Of a DNA stretch of 64,000 nt, positions 35,868-44,566 are shown piece by piece (positions within the stretch are counted from its first letter, which is position 1; every line of letters starts with the position of its first letter). The stretch is taken from contig PLZA01000069.1 in assembly GCA_003153505.1 (NCBI GenBank), positions 18,183 to 82,182 of the forward strand, written 5' to 3'. The translations under genes were made by a program, and so were the position numbers. The notes below the pieces were generated by a model. It searched no databases. It saw only the letters and a program-made list of their open reading frames with translations, and had not been told where the DNA came from. The stretch comes from Candidatus Dormiibacterota bacterium. GTDB lineage: Bacteria; Chloroflexota; Dormibacteria; Aeolococcales; Aeolococcaceae.

Positions 35868-36733
35868 CGACTGGCCGCCGCCGGTTTCACCGTGTTGCGC
35901 AAGGTGCCGATCGTCTCGACAGAGGTCTCCACAACATCGTCGGGTTGCAGCCATCTCGGTGGCGTGCGCGACGCGCCGATCCCGGCCGGCGTGCCGGTCA
36001 AGATGAGATCCCCGGGATGGAGCGTGGTCACCGCCGAGATGTACGCGATGAGGTGCGGGATCGAGAAGAGCATGTGATCAGGAGTGTCATCCTGGAGCAG
36101 TTCACCATTGATCCTGCAGGTCACGTGGAGTGACGTCGGATCGGGCACCTCGTCGGCGGTCACCAGAAAAGGCCCGATCGGCAGGAAGGTGTCGAAGCTC
36201 TTCCCGAGCAACCACTGCCCAGCCGGCTTCTTCAGCTGCCAATCCCTCGCTGTCACGTCGTTGGCGACAAGGTACCCGAGCACGAAACTCGACGCGTCGC
36301 TTTCTGCGATGTCGCGTCCCCGCCGACCGATGACGACCGCGAGCTCCGCCTCGTAGTCCACCCGCCTCGGCGCGATCGCCGGCAGAATCACATCATCGTA
36401 GGGACCGACGATCGACGAGGAGAGCTTGGCGAAGATGATCGGCTCGGTCGGGATCTCAGACTGCGTCTCGTTCGCGTGCTCGGCGTAATTCCTCCCGACG
36501 CAGAGCACCGCGCGGGGGTGCTCCAGCGGCGCCGCGAGGGCCACCTCCTCCAGGGGGTATCCGGTCCCATCGCGCGCAGCCTCCTCCATGTGGCGAATCC
36601 GGTCGTCGGACTCGGCGAGCACGGTGGTCAGGTCTTCGGTGCCGGCATCGCCCGTTGCAGGAAAGATGGCGTTGCCGACCACGAACCCCGTCCGGAGTGC
36701 GTCGCCACCGCGTCGAAACCTGGCAATTTTCAT
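35864..36733 (-). CDS. fumarylacetoacetate hydrolase family protein
   Basis: 289 residues. Motifs: VGRNYAEHANE, metal ligands in VDYEAELAVVIG (E-x-E) and NDVTARDWQ (Asp), then GKSFDTFLPIGP and LTGTPAGIG. The family hydrolyses or decarboxylates 2-oxo/1,3-dicarbonyl acids and hydrates 2-oxo-enoic acids. ATG 36733 stands 4 bases after palindrome C with no ribosome site, so the operon of eight genes to 26561 may start with a leaderless message. As the first gene it may act on the entering substrate or simply be the first in order. Confidence 0.92.
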   Translation of the reverse strand: MKIARFRRGGDALRTGFVVGNAIFPATGDAGTEDLTTVLAESDDRIRHMEEAARDGTGYPLEEVALAAPLEHPRAVLCVGRNYAEHANETQSEIPTEPIIFAKLSSSIVGPYDDVILPAIAPRRVDYEAELAVVIGRRGRDIAESDASSFVLGYLVANDVTARDWQLKKPAGQWLLGKSFDTFLPIGPFLVTADEVPDPTSLHVTCRINGELLQDDTPDHMLFSIPHLIAYISAVTTLHPGDLILTGTPAGIGASRTPPRWLQPDDVVETSVETIGTLRNTVKPAAASR

Positions 36734-36737
36734 GGCG

Positions 36738-36751
36738 CATATAATATAGGC
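36738..36751 (-). promoter_or_regulatory. AT-rich site C before the FAH operon
   Basis: On the minus strand it reads GCCTATATTATATG, followed by 4 bases and the ATG at 36733. It shares GCCTATAT with site D. TATTAT could be the -10 box of a leaderless transcript, overlapped by a regulator site. Confidence 0.55.
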
Positions 36752-36877
36752 GTTTGTGGAGGCAGCCGCTGGGCGGGCCCCTGGCGGCCTGCGCCGCCGT
36801 CTCGCTGGCACTCGCCGGTCCGCTGGGACGCCGCAGTTTGCATCACCTCGGCGACCCTGGTCAAATGGTCGCCACGC

Positions 36878-36892
36878 CTATATCCTATATTT
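36878..36892 (+). promoter_or_regulatory. AT-rich palindrome D before the ABC importer promoter
   Basis: CTATATCCTATATTT, with core TATATCCTATATT identical to palindrome B at 25041-25055. It ends 4 bases before the -35 hexamer at 36897. That location would suit a regulator acting at this promoter. Confidence 0.6.
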
Positions 36893-36896
36893 CTCC

Positions 36897-36925
36897 TTGA
36901 CAGCGGCGCGCCTATTTTCTATTCT
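36897..36925 (+). promoter_or_regulatory. sigma-70-type promoter of the importer operon
   Basis: TTGACA at 36897-36902, a 17-base spacer and TATTCT at 36920-36925. This matches the housekeeping consensus closely and would start transcription about 115 bases before the binding-protein gene. Palindrome D abuts it. Confidence 0.65.
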
Positions 36926-37049
36926 CCAGAACCCAGTACCCCCGGGTCGTTCCCTGGACCCGTGGGGTGGTTACGGACACGGAGCAGACGTTCAGGGCCA
37001 CGGCCGGACTGACCGCCGCATCGGGGATGGGCGGACGAGGGTGACGAAT

Positions 37050-38309
37050 ATGGCAATCGCTAGGGTTAGGCCGACATTGGCAGCGAGCGTGGTGACCGTG
37101 GGCGTGCTTGCTTTGGCGGCATGCGGGTCGAGCTCATCGCCGAGCAGCAGCAGCAGCAGCCCCGTGCTCCTTGGACTGATCGGACCATTGACGGGTGCCC
37201 GAGCCGATGTTGGTCAGGGCATGGTCACCGGCGCCAAGGTCGCGCTCGACGTGATCAACGCCGATGGTGGCGTGCTCGGCGGCAAGGTCACCCTGGACGT
37301 CCAGGACGACGCGGCCGATCCCGGAGACGCGGTGCCGGCGGCTCAGAAGGAGATCCAGTCCGACGGTGTGGTCGGCATCGTCGGCCCGACGTCGCTCACC
37401 GACTCAGTCGTGCTTCCCCTCGCGGTGAAGGCGAACATCCCCAACCTGATGTGGGGCGGCGGAGCGGCCTTCGACGCGATCCCGAACTCGCAGTTCTTCC
37501 GCATGTCCCCGTCGGATACGGAGCAGGCTGACGCCATGACGGTGTACGCGCACTCCAAGGGCTACACCAAGGTGGCGCTGGCGATCGGCAACCAGTCCGC
37601 GGATCAGTCGCTGGTCCCGGGCATCGTGGCGTCGGCCGCGAAGCTGGGAATCACCATCACCAACCAGGTCACGATCGCGGTCGGATCGACGTCCTTCCGA
37701 AGTGAGATCCAGCAGCTGTTCTCGCAGCAGCCCCAGGCGATCCTCGCCCAGTTCGACATCCCCTCAGCCGGTGTCCTCTTTGGTGAACTCAAGCAGGAGG
37801 GTTTGCTGGGGACTCCCTGGATCGCGAGCAACCTCTGGTTCGCCAGCGAGTTCCTCTCCTCGGTCAGCAACCCGATCGCTGCCGGGCCGATCTACATCGC
37901 CAACTCCGGAACCGAGAACCAGGGCTATCCTGGCTTCCTCACCAATCTGACCAAGTACACGGGCGCGACGCAGCCCAGCAACGGTGAAACCTACATGTAC
38001 GACGCGGTGAACGTCTGGGCGCTGGGCGCACAGGAGGCCGGCACGACCAGTTCACCCGGTATCGAGCAGGGCATTCTCAAGGTTGCCAATGGTCCTGGCA
38101 CACAGTGTTTCGACTACACGACCTGCCTGGGCCTCCTCAAGGCCGGAAAGCAGATCAACTACGAGGGCGCGGCCAGCAGCGTCGACTTCGACCAGCATCA
38201 CAACGTGTACGGGCCGTTCGACATCCTGCACTACAACACCGACGGCACCTCGACCTCGGTCGACGTCCTCACTCCACAGCAGATCCAGCAAGCGCTCGCG
38301 GCGGGATGA
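37050..38309 (+). CDS. ABC importer substrate-binding lipoprotein (branched-chain amino acid type)
   Basis: 419 residues. Lipoprotein signal peptide with lipobox LAAC (Cys at about residue 25), a serine-rich linker, then a two-lobed type I periplasmic-binding fold (LLGLIGPLTGARADVGQG, GVVGIVGPTSLTDSV). This family binds branched amino acids, amides, urea or aromatic and dicarboxylic acids. ATG 37050 is preceded by an AGGG; GTG 37041 is possible. First gene of a five-gene importer operon. The surrounding catabolic genes suggest the ligand is the locus substrate rather than leucine. Confidence 0.93.
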   Translation: MAIARVRPTLAASVVTVGVLALAACGSSSSPSSSSSSPVLLGLIGPLTGARADVGQGMVTGAKVALDVINADGGVLGGKVTLDVQDDAADPGDAVPAAQKEIQSDGVVGIVGPTSLTDSVVLPLAVKANIPNLMWGGGAAFDAIPNSQFFRMSPSDTEQADAMTVYAHSKGYTKVALAIGNQSADQSLVPGIVASAAKLGITITNQVTIAVGSTSFRSEIQQLFSQQPQAILAQFDIPSAGVLFGELKQEGLLGTPWIASNLWFASEFLSSVSNPIAAGPIYIANSGTENQGYPGFLTNLTKYTGATQPSNGETYMYDAVNVWALGAQEAGTTSSPGIEQGILKVANGPGTQCFDYTTCLGLLKAGKQINYEGAASSVDFDQHHNVYGPFDILHYNTDGTSTSVDVLTPQQIQQALAAG

Positions 38310-38375
38310 AAGGCTTCATGCCTTTCATCCCCGTCCTGAGCGCATTCGTCGGCCCGGCTGCTGGAGGGCACACAG

Positions 38376-39251
38376 ATCAGCCAGTTCATTGAGGCGGTCG
38401 GATTCGGGCTGGTAACGGCTTCGGTCCTCGCGCTGGCAGCGGTCGCTGTATCGCTCCAGGTCAGCGTGACCAACTTCATCAATTTCGCTTACGGCGACTT
38501 CATGACGTTCGGCGCGTATATCGCGTGGACCACTGCCGACCGCGGCGTGCCGTTCTTTGTCGCCGTCATCATCGGCGGGATCGCCACGGGCCTCCTCGGC
38601 GTGGTTGCCAACATCGTGATCTTCCGTCCCTTCATGCGTCGGGGTGTCCGCCCCGTCACGCTGCTGATCGCGGGGGTCGGCCTCTCATTCATCGTGCAGA
38701 ACGGGATCACCATCATCTGGGGCTCCGAGCCGGTCCGATTCAATGTGACCCTGGGGAACGCGATCCATCTCGGCCCGCTGGTGTTCACCCCGGGTGACCT
38801 GGTCACCATCGGGGCAGCGGTGGTGCTCCTCGTTCTGCTGCACGCAATGCTCACCTACACCAAGTTCGGCAAGTCGCTTCGCGCCACCTCGAACAACGTT
38901 GATCTTGCCAAGGCATGCGGGATCGACAGTGATCGCGTGATCAGCCTCACGTGGTTCATCGCGGGCATCCTCACCGCTGTCGCGGGCGTCGGTCTCGTCC
39001 TCCAGGAGAGCACCCTCGACCCGACCACCGGGTTCACCGAACTCTTCGTTATCTTTGGTGCCGTGATCCTGGGTGGCATCGGACGTCCGTACGGCGCGAT
39101 GCTCGGCGCCCTCGTTGTGGGAATCCTCACTGAGGTGTCCGGCAGCTATGTCGACTCGGCGTACAAGACATCCATCGCGTTCGGGGTCGTCATCGTGCTG
39201 CTCCTCTTCCGCCCCCAGGGCCTGTTCTCGGCGGCGGGGAAGACCAACTGA
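38376..39251 (+). CDS. livH: branched-chain-type ABC importer permease (LivH-like), apparent non-ATG start
   Basis: 291 residues if started at ATC 38376. The first canonical start, GTG 38466, would remove about 30 residues (ISQFIEAVGFGLVTAS... then LALAAVAVSL) that are plainly the first LivH membrane helix. An in-frame TGA at 38337 limits the choice. GGAGGG at 38363-38368 stands exactly 7 bases before the ATC; CTG at 38358 or 38361 has no ribosome site. The rest is normal LivH: NFINFAYGDFMTFGAY and about eight helices. Rare start codon, recent mutation or sequencing error are all possible. Confidence 0.88.
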   Translation: MSQFIEAVGFGLVTASVLALAAVAVSLQVSVTNFINFAYGDFMTFGAYIAWTTADRGVPFFVAVIIGGIATGLLGVVANIVIFRPFMRRGVRPVTLLIAGVGLSFIVQNGITIIWGSEPVRFNVTLGNAIHLGPLVFTPGDLVTIGAAVVLLVLLHAMLTYTKFGKSLRATSNNVDLAKACGIDSDRVISLTWFIAGILTAVAGVGLVLQESTLDPTTGFTELFVIFGAVILGGIGRPYGAMLGALVVGILTEVSGSYVDSAYKTSIAFGVVIVLLLFRPQGLFSAAGKTN

Positions 39252-40237
39252 TGCTGTTCTTCTTCACCGATCTGCTCGTCCTTGGCTGCATCACCAGCAT
39301 CATGGTCGTCGGGCTCAATCTGCAGTACGGCTACACGGGACTCCTGAACTTCGCGTTCTACATGTACGTGGCCATCGGGGCGTACATCGCCGGGGTGACC
39401 ACCATGGGTCCGACGACCCTGCCTGGAGTCACATACATCCTGGGTTGGAGCCTCCCCTGGTACGTGGGGTTGCTGCTCGGTGGCGTTGTGGCCGCCATCG
39501 CTGGGGCGATCGTCTTCGCCTTCACAGTCCGCAGGCTGCGCAGCGATTACCTCGCGATCGTGACCGTCGCGGCGGCATTCATCGTCTACAACGTCATCAA
39601 CAGCTTCGTGCCGCTCTTTGATGGCGCCACGGGCCTGTTCAACGTCCCGCTCATCACCGGCAACGCCAACCTCAGCACCGAGCAGGAATCGCTCGTCGTG
39701 CTGCTCGTCTCGGCGGTCATCCTGGTGCTCTTCGTCTGGATCTCCATGCGCATCTTCCGGTCGCCCTTCGGCCGGCTGCTGCGTGCGATCCGCGAGGACG
39801 AGGCCGTCACCTCCGCGTTCGGCCACGCGTCGTGGCGGCCACAATTGTGGGTCTTCGTCATCGGCTGCTTCATGGCCGGGATCGCCGGCGGGCTGTTCAT
39901 CTTCTACATCACGGCATGGAGTCCGAGTGCTTTCCTTCCGCTGGAGTCGTTCTTCCTGCTCGCCGCGCTGATCATCGGCGGTTCTGGGAACTACTGGGGC
40001 GCGGTCTTCGGGGCGTTCGTCGTGATCGAGGGACTGGCAGAGCTGTCGCGCTACGCTCCGACGTTCGGTAACGAGGCAGACGCCGGCGCGATCAGGGCAA
40101 TCATCATCGGCGTCGCGCTCATTCTCGTGCTGCGCTACCGGCCCGAGGGCATCTTCCCCGAGCGGTGGCTGAAGTGGTACCGAACCACGGCGTCTGCGGC
40201 GCGCAAGCGCGTGCTCCCTGGGCGGGAGCCGTCTTGA
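39251..40237 (+). CDS. livM: branched-chain-type ABC importer permease (LivM-like)
   Basis: 328 residues, about nine or ten membrane helices. Family motifs: GLNLQYGYTGLLNFAF near the N-terminus, the cytoplasmic coupling region RSPFGRLLRAIREDE, and GGSGNYWGAVFGAF. ATG 39251 overlaps the LivH stop by one base (TGATG) and its own stop overlaps the LivG TTG start. Pairs with LivH to form the membrane channel. Confidence 0.93.
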   Translation: MLFFFTDLLVLGCITSIMVVGLNLQYGYTGLLNFAFYMYVAIGAYIAGVTTMGPTTLPGVTYILGWSLPWYVGLLLGGVVAAIAGAIVFAFTVRRLRSDYLAIVTVAAAFIVYNVINSFVPLFDGATGLFNVPLITGNANLSTEQESLVVLLVSAVILVLFVWISMRIFRSPFGRLLRAIREDEAVTSAFGHASWRPQLWVFVIGCFMAGIAGGLFIFYITAWSPSAFLPLESFFLLAALIIGGSGNYWGAVFGAFVVIEGLAELSRYAPTFGNEADAGAIRAIIIGVALILVLRYRPEGIFPERWLKWYRTTASAARKRVLPGREPS

Positions 40238-41055
40238 CCACGGCTCCCGTGGCGGCGAAGGAGGTCATCCTCGACATCCGTGACGTGGGATTTGCGTATG
40301 GGGGCGTCAAGGCCGTGGACGGCGCGACCTTCGGCATCGTCCGTGGCGCGGTGACGGGACTCATCGGCCCCAACGGGGCGGGCAAGTCGACGCTCATCGA
40401 GATTCTGAGTGGCACGCTCTCGCCGGACAGCGGTTCGATCATCTTCCAGGGTGTCGACACCAAGGGCTGGGGACCGCCTCGCGTGTCCCAGATGGGCATC
40501 GCCCGCACCTTCCAGACTGCCCGCGTGCTCCCGCGCCTGACCGTGCTCGAGAACGTGCTCGTCGCCGCGCAGGGACAGGAGGGCGAGAATCCGCTCAAGG
40601 CCATGTTCTGGCGTCGATCCTGGGCCCAGCAGGAGGACTCCAATCGCGAGGAGGCCAAGAGCTTGCTGAACTGGCTCGGACTGAGCGATCACCTCGAGCG
40701 TCCGGCGGGAACACTCAGTGGTGGGCAGCGCCGTCTCATGGAGATGGCTCGCGCGCTGCTCGCCCACCCGAAATTGCTGCTCCTCGACGAGCCGACGGCC
40801 GGCGTGTTCCCCGAGACGAGCCGTCTGATCGCGACGCGCATTCGCGAGATCGTCCAGCAGGGGGTGACCATCCTGCTCATCGCGCACAACATGGAGTTCC
40901 TCTCAACGGTCGCCGACGACGTGGTCGTGATGGCCGAGGGAAAGGTGCTGACGCGAGGCACCCTGGACGCCGTGCGCCAGCATGAGGACGTCATCGCGGC
41001 ATACCTCGGTGTCGGCGGACGCACGTTGACGCCAAACCCAAGTACAGGTGCCTGA
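40234..41055 (+). CDS. livG: branched-chain-type ABC importer ATPase (LivG-like)
   Basis: 273 residues. Walker A GPNGAGKST, signature LSGGQRRL, Walker B LLLLDEPTAG, H-loop LIAHNM. TTG 40234 overlaps the LivM stop and has GGGAG five bases upstream; the earlier ATG would overlap LivM extensively. The segment AGVFPETSRL replaces the usual AGLNP. Energises the importer with LivF. Confidence 0.92.
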   Translation: MTTAPVAAKEVILDIRDVGFAYGGVKAVDGATFGIVRGAVTGLIGPNGAGKSTLIEILSGTLSPDSGSIIFQGVDTKGWGPPRVSQMGIARTFQTARVLPRLTVLENVLVAAQGQEGENPLKAMFWRRSWAQQEDSNREEAKSLLNWLGLSDHLERPAGTLSGGQRRLMEMARALLAHPKLLLLDEPTAGVFPETSRLIATRIREIVQQGVTILLIAHNMEFLSTVADDVVVMAEGKVLTRGTLDAVRQHEDVIAAYLGVGGRTLTPNPSTGA

Positions 41056-41757
41056 ATGTCGGACTTGACAGCTGTTGGGATCACCGCCGGCTACGACGGA
41101 CCGCCTGTCCTGGACAAGGTGTCAGTCAACGCCGAGGCACATACCACGACGGTGATCCTCGGTCCGAACGGTGCCGGAAAGTCGACGCTCGCAAAGGCGA
41201 TCGTGGGGTTGCTCACGATTCGCGAGGGAACGGTGACGCTGCTTGGAGAGAACATCACCGGGATGGGCCCGCACAAGCTGGTGCGCCGCGGCCTCGCCTA
41301 CCTGCCCCAGCTCATGAACATCTTCGATCAGATGAGCGTGATCGAGAACCTCGAGATGGGCGGCTACACCATCCAGGGCAGCCTGAATCAACGCGTCGAC
41401 ACTGTGTTCGAATTGTTTCCCGACTTGGCCAAGGATAGGCACAAGAAGAGCGGCGAACTGTCGGGTGGGCAGCAGCGAATGCTGGCGCTGGCGCGCCTGC
41501 TCATGACCGACCCGAAGGTCGCGATCCTTGACGAGCCGACGGCCGGTCTCTCACCGCTGTACGCCGAGCGCGTCTGGGAGCAGATCGACCGGATTCGAGG
41601 ACTCGGTGTCGGGTTGCTCGTCGTCGAGCAGAACGCGAGCATCGCAATGGATCACGCCGACTCCGTTTTCCTGCTCGCCCAGGGACGCAACGTGACGTCG
41701 GGGCCCACCGCGGAGGTGCGCGGCCGCGACGAAGTCGCGCGGATCCTGGTCGGATAG
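41056..41757 (+). CDS. livF: branched-chain-type ABC importer ATPase (LivF-like)
   Basis: 233 residues. Walker A GPNGAGKST, signature LSGGQQRM, Walker B AILDEPTAGLSP, VVEQNAS switch region. Its ATG follows the LivG stop without a gap. Fifth and last importer gene; the flavoprotein gene begins 41 bases later and is probably cotranscribed. Confidence 0.93.
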   Translation: MSDLTAVGITAGYDGPPVLDKVSVNAEAHTTTVILGPNGAGKSTLAKAIVGLLTIREGTVTLLGENITGMGPHKLVRRGLAYLPQLMNIFDQMSVIENLEMGGYTIQGSLNQRVDTVFELFPDLAKDRHKKSGELSGGQQRMLALARLLMTDPKVAILDEPTAGLSPLYAERVWEQIDRIRGLGVGLLVVEQNASIAMDHADSVFLLAQGRNVTSGPTAEVRGRDEVARILVG

Positions 41758-41798
41758 TCAGGCACAACGATGAGGGCCGTCTTCGCGTCCGGAGGTCG

Positions 41799-43223
41799 GT
41801 GCCCCCATCGCTCGGTCGCGAGCCGCGATTGGTGCTGAACGCCCGCGGCGTGTCCGATCCCTCGTCGGTGGTGGATGTCGTCGTCTGCGGCGCCGGCATG
41901 GGCGGCTTGGTCGCCGCGATTGCCGCTCTCGAGGACGGGGCAAGCGTCCTGGTTGTCGAGAAAGGCGCTGAGCCGGGAGGATCGCTGGCGCTGTCGGGCG
42001 GATACGTCTGGACATTCCCGACGTTCCGGGAGTACACGCGGTTCGTCCCCAACGGCGATCAGGACCTTGGGCGGATCCTCGTCGAGGACTTTGCCACCGG
42101 CGTCGAGTGGCTCGTCGACCATCAGGTGCGCCTTGGTGCGCCCGTCGACGGACTGGGGCCCGACAGAGCGGGGTCGGGGTTTCGGATCGAGCCGGATCCG
42201 GTGTCGGGTGCTGTCGAACCGATGGTCAAAGCTGTCCTGGATCTCGGCGGCGCAATCGAGTGCAGCACTCGAGTTGTCAGGCTCGAGCAGGATGAAGACG
42301 GCAGGGTCGTCGGCGCGTGCGTGCGAAACGCCGCCGGGACGCGGGTGGTTCGATGCAACAGTGTGATCCTGGCGACCGGCGGCTTCCAGGGAGACGCCGA
42401 GCTGATGGCGCGCCACGTGAGCCAGTGGTCCGACCGAGCGCTGCTGCGGGCGAGCTCATCGAGCACCGGTGATGGCCTGCGTCTCGCATTGACAGCAGGA
42501 GCGGCGACGAGTCGCGCGCTGAACGCTGTCTACGCGCACGTGATGCCGAAGCTCGACAGGCCACTCGACGCCGGGGGTTTCCGGGCGCTGACCCAGTTCT
42601 ATGTCGAGGAGTGCCTGCTGCTCAACCTCGATGGTGTGCGATTCGTCGACGAGAGCCGCGGAGACGCGCTCTGCGGCCTGGAGTTGCTCCGCCAGCGCGA
42701 GGCCGCCGGATTCATCGTGCTTGACGAGGAGCGCCACCGCGGGTCGGTCATGGAGCCGTTCGTCCCCGACATGATGCGCAGCGATCCGCTCGCCGCCGTT
42801 CGGTCAGCCGGCGGGAACGTGATCGTGGCGGAGTCGCTGGACGAGTTGTGCCAGCGTCTTGCCGGGTTCGGCGTCCCGCCGATGTCGGCGCTCACCACGA
42901 TCAGCGGATTCGATGCTGCCGCCGAGGCAGGTGTTCCGGACGCCCTGCCGGTGCCCCGAGAACGCGGGCTGCACACGTGCAGGCAGGCGCCGTTCTACGC
43001 GATTCAGGTGATCCCGGGAGTGACGTTCACCGAGGGCGGCATTCGGGTCAACAGCGAGGCGCAGGCGCTCGACCGCGACGACCGCCCCGTGCGTGGCCTG
43101 TTCGTTGCTGGTGTCGACGTCGGGGCCATCTCGAACACGGGCTACGCCGGAGCGCTCTCCGCGGCGCTGATCACGGGGCTGCGGGCGGGCATCCACGCAG
43201 CGCGAGCCGGCGTGCCGGCGTGA
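41799..43223 (+). CDS. FAD-binding fumarate reductase/3-ketosteroid dehydrogenase-like flavoprotein
   Basis: 474 residues. FAD motif VVVCGAGMGGLVAA at about residues 27-40, VVEKGAEPGGSLALSGG, and the C-terminal FAD segment NTGYAGALSAALITG. The family oxidises or reduces a carbon-carbon bond next to a carboxyl or carbonyl (fumarate reductase, tricarballylate dehydrogenase, ketosteroid dehydrogenase). GTG 41799 follows GGAGG closely; GTG 41850, just before the FAD domain, is an alternative start. In the importer operon it could desaturate the imported acid, as TcuA does for tricarballylate. Confidence 0.85.
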   Translation: MPPSLGREPRLVLNARGVSDPSSVVDVVVCGAGMGGLVAAIAALEDGASVLVVEKGAEPGGSLALSGGYVWTFPTFREYTRFVPNGDQDLGRILVEDFATGVEWLVDHQVRLGAPVDGLGPDRAGSGFRIEPDPVSGAVEPMVKAVLDLGGAIECSTRVVRLEQDEDGRVVGACVRNAAGTRVVRCNSVILATGGFQGDAELMARHVSQWSDRALLRASSSSTGDGLRLALTAGAATSRALNAVYAHVMPKLDRPLDAGGFRALTQFYVEECLLLNLDGVRFVDESRGDALCGLELLRQREAAGFIVLDEERHRGSVMEPFVPDMMRSDPLAAVRSAGGNVIVAESLDELCQRLAGFGVPPMSALTTISGFDAAAEAGVPDALPVPRERGLHTCRQAPFYAIQVIPGVTFTEGGIRVNSEAQALDRDDRPVRGLFVAGVDVGAISNTGYAGALSAALITGLRAGIHAARAGVPA

Positions 43224-44512
43224 GCGTTCCCCCCCAGGCAGACTCTCCGACCGTCGAGACGGGCGACGAGCCGGCTGTTCAGGGACCGTCGCTTCGAGCG
43301 CAGCAGTATCGATGGCGGATCCTCGGCTCAGCACTGCTGATTCAGGTAACCATCTCGATCGTCACCCAGGGCTTCCCGGCGCTCGCACCCTTCGCCAAGG
43401 GTGACCTCGGACTGTCCCGGCCGGAGATCGGCATCTTCGCGACGATTCTCAATCTCGGAACGATGATCGCCCTGCTCCCGGCGGGCTGGGCGGTGGACGT
43501 GCTCGGCGAACGGCGCGTGCTCGTCGCGGGCGGTATCGCCGCCGGCTTGGTGACTGCGCTCACCGCCCTCGCGCCGACCTTCGCGGTGTTCCTGCCGCTG
43601 CTCATCATCATCGGGCTCGCCGGGGCCACGCCCACGCCGGCCGGGAGCACCGCGATCATCTCCGCATTTCACCTGCGCGACCGTGCGTTCGTGATGAGCA
43701 TTCGCCAGGCCGGCGTTCCGCTCGGGGGCGCGCTTGCGGCGCTGATCCTGCCACCGATCGCGATCGCGGCTGGATGGCGCCAGGCGTTGTTCGTTGCCGC
43801 GGGCCTCGCGATCCTCGGGGCGCTCGTCGGCTATGCGCTCGTGCACCGTGCGCCGAGAAAGCCGCGGGGGCGGATCCGCCGCGATCGTGGATCGTTCAAG
43901 GCCGTGGCGACGCACGACGCGACCTTCATCGGCCTGGCGGCGATCTTTCTGACCCTTGGTCAGTTCGTCCTGGTCAGTTACATCGCGCTGTATCTCTTCG
44001 AGACGTGGCACATGTCGCTGGCGGAGGCGTCGTGGTTTCTGGTCGCGGCCAATGCGGGCGGGGTGGCCGGACGGCTCTTCTGGGGAACGATCAGCGATCG
44101 CCTGTTCAAGGGGCGGCGTCGCGGCCCCCTCATCCTCGTGAGCCTCATCGGGGCCATCGGGTTCATCGTCCTCGGATGGGTTCCGGTATCGACGCCGATC
44201 GTGCTCCTGTTCGTGATCGTGTTCGCGCTCGGCGCGACGATCATCGGCTGGAATGGCGTGTACATCACCTTGCTCTCCGAGATCGCGCCGAGCGACAAGC
44301 GCGGCCGATCGGTGGCCTATGGGATGGCGATCGCACAGGTGGGGATCTTCGGCGGGCCATTCGCCTTCGGCGTTCTGGTCGACTTCAGCGGCTCGTACAG
44401 GATCGCCTGGACAGCGGTTGCCCTCGCGCTCGTCGTTGCGGCGCTGCTGCTGCGCCAGATCGCGGAGGTGTCGACACAGGGGGTGACGGTCGAGACCGTG
44501 CCCGCGATATGA
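43220..44512 (+). CDS. MFS transporter
   Basis: 430 residues with 12 predicted membrane helices and a long charged cytoplasmic loop in the middle (HRAPRKPRGRIRRDRGS). The MFS loop motif is seen as GWAVDVLGERRV. GTG 43220 overlaps the flavoprotein stop (GTGA) and gives a normal MFS length; the longer frame upstream is out of register with that gene and rejected. Proton-linked uptake or export of a carboxylate is likely from context. It is a second transport system for the locus besides the ABC importer. Confidence 0.9.
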   Translation: MSVPPQADSPTVETGDEPAVQGPSLRAQQYRWRILGSALLIQVTISIVTQGFPALAPFAKGDLGLSRPEIGIFATILNLGTMIALLPAGWAVDVLGERRVLVAGGIAAGLVTALTALAPTFAVFLPLLIIIGLAGATPTPAGSTAIISAFHLRDRAFVMSIRQAGVPLGGALAALILPPIAIAAGWRQALFVAAGLAILGALVGYALVHRAPRKPRGRIRRDRGSFKAVATHDATFIGLAAIFLTLGQFVLVSYIALYLFETWHMSLAEASWFLVAANAGGVAGRLFWGTISDRLFKGRRRGPLILVSLIGAIGFIVLGWVPVSTPIVLLFVIVFALGATIIGWNGVYITLLSEIAPSDKRGRSVAYGMAIAQVGIFGGPFAFGVLVDFSGSYRIAWTAVALALVVAALLLRQIAEVSTQGVTVETVPAI

Positions 44513-44566
44513 CATGGAACAGCCTCAGCGATCGATGAAAGGCCATATACCATCAGGAGAATGCTC

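Larger units (their letters stand above)
36734..37049. other. divergent control region of the eight-gene operon and the ABC importer
   Basis: About 315 bases with no gene between the FAH start (minus) and the importer's binding protein (plus). It holds palindromes C and D and a good -35/-10 pair, listed separately. The stretch between the two palindromes is very GC-rich. Confidence 0.7.

Noticed and set aside
38466..39251. LivH starting at GTG 38466
   Set aside because: Would delete the first membrane helix and has no ribosome site; upstream codons clearly encode LivH sequence.
44545..44556. CATATACC before the enolase-superfamily gene
   Set aside because: Only a half site; too short to call an operator.
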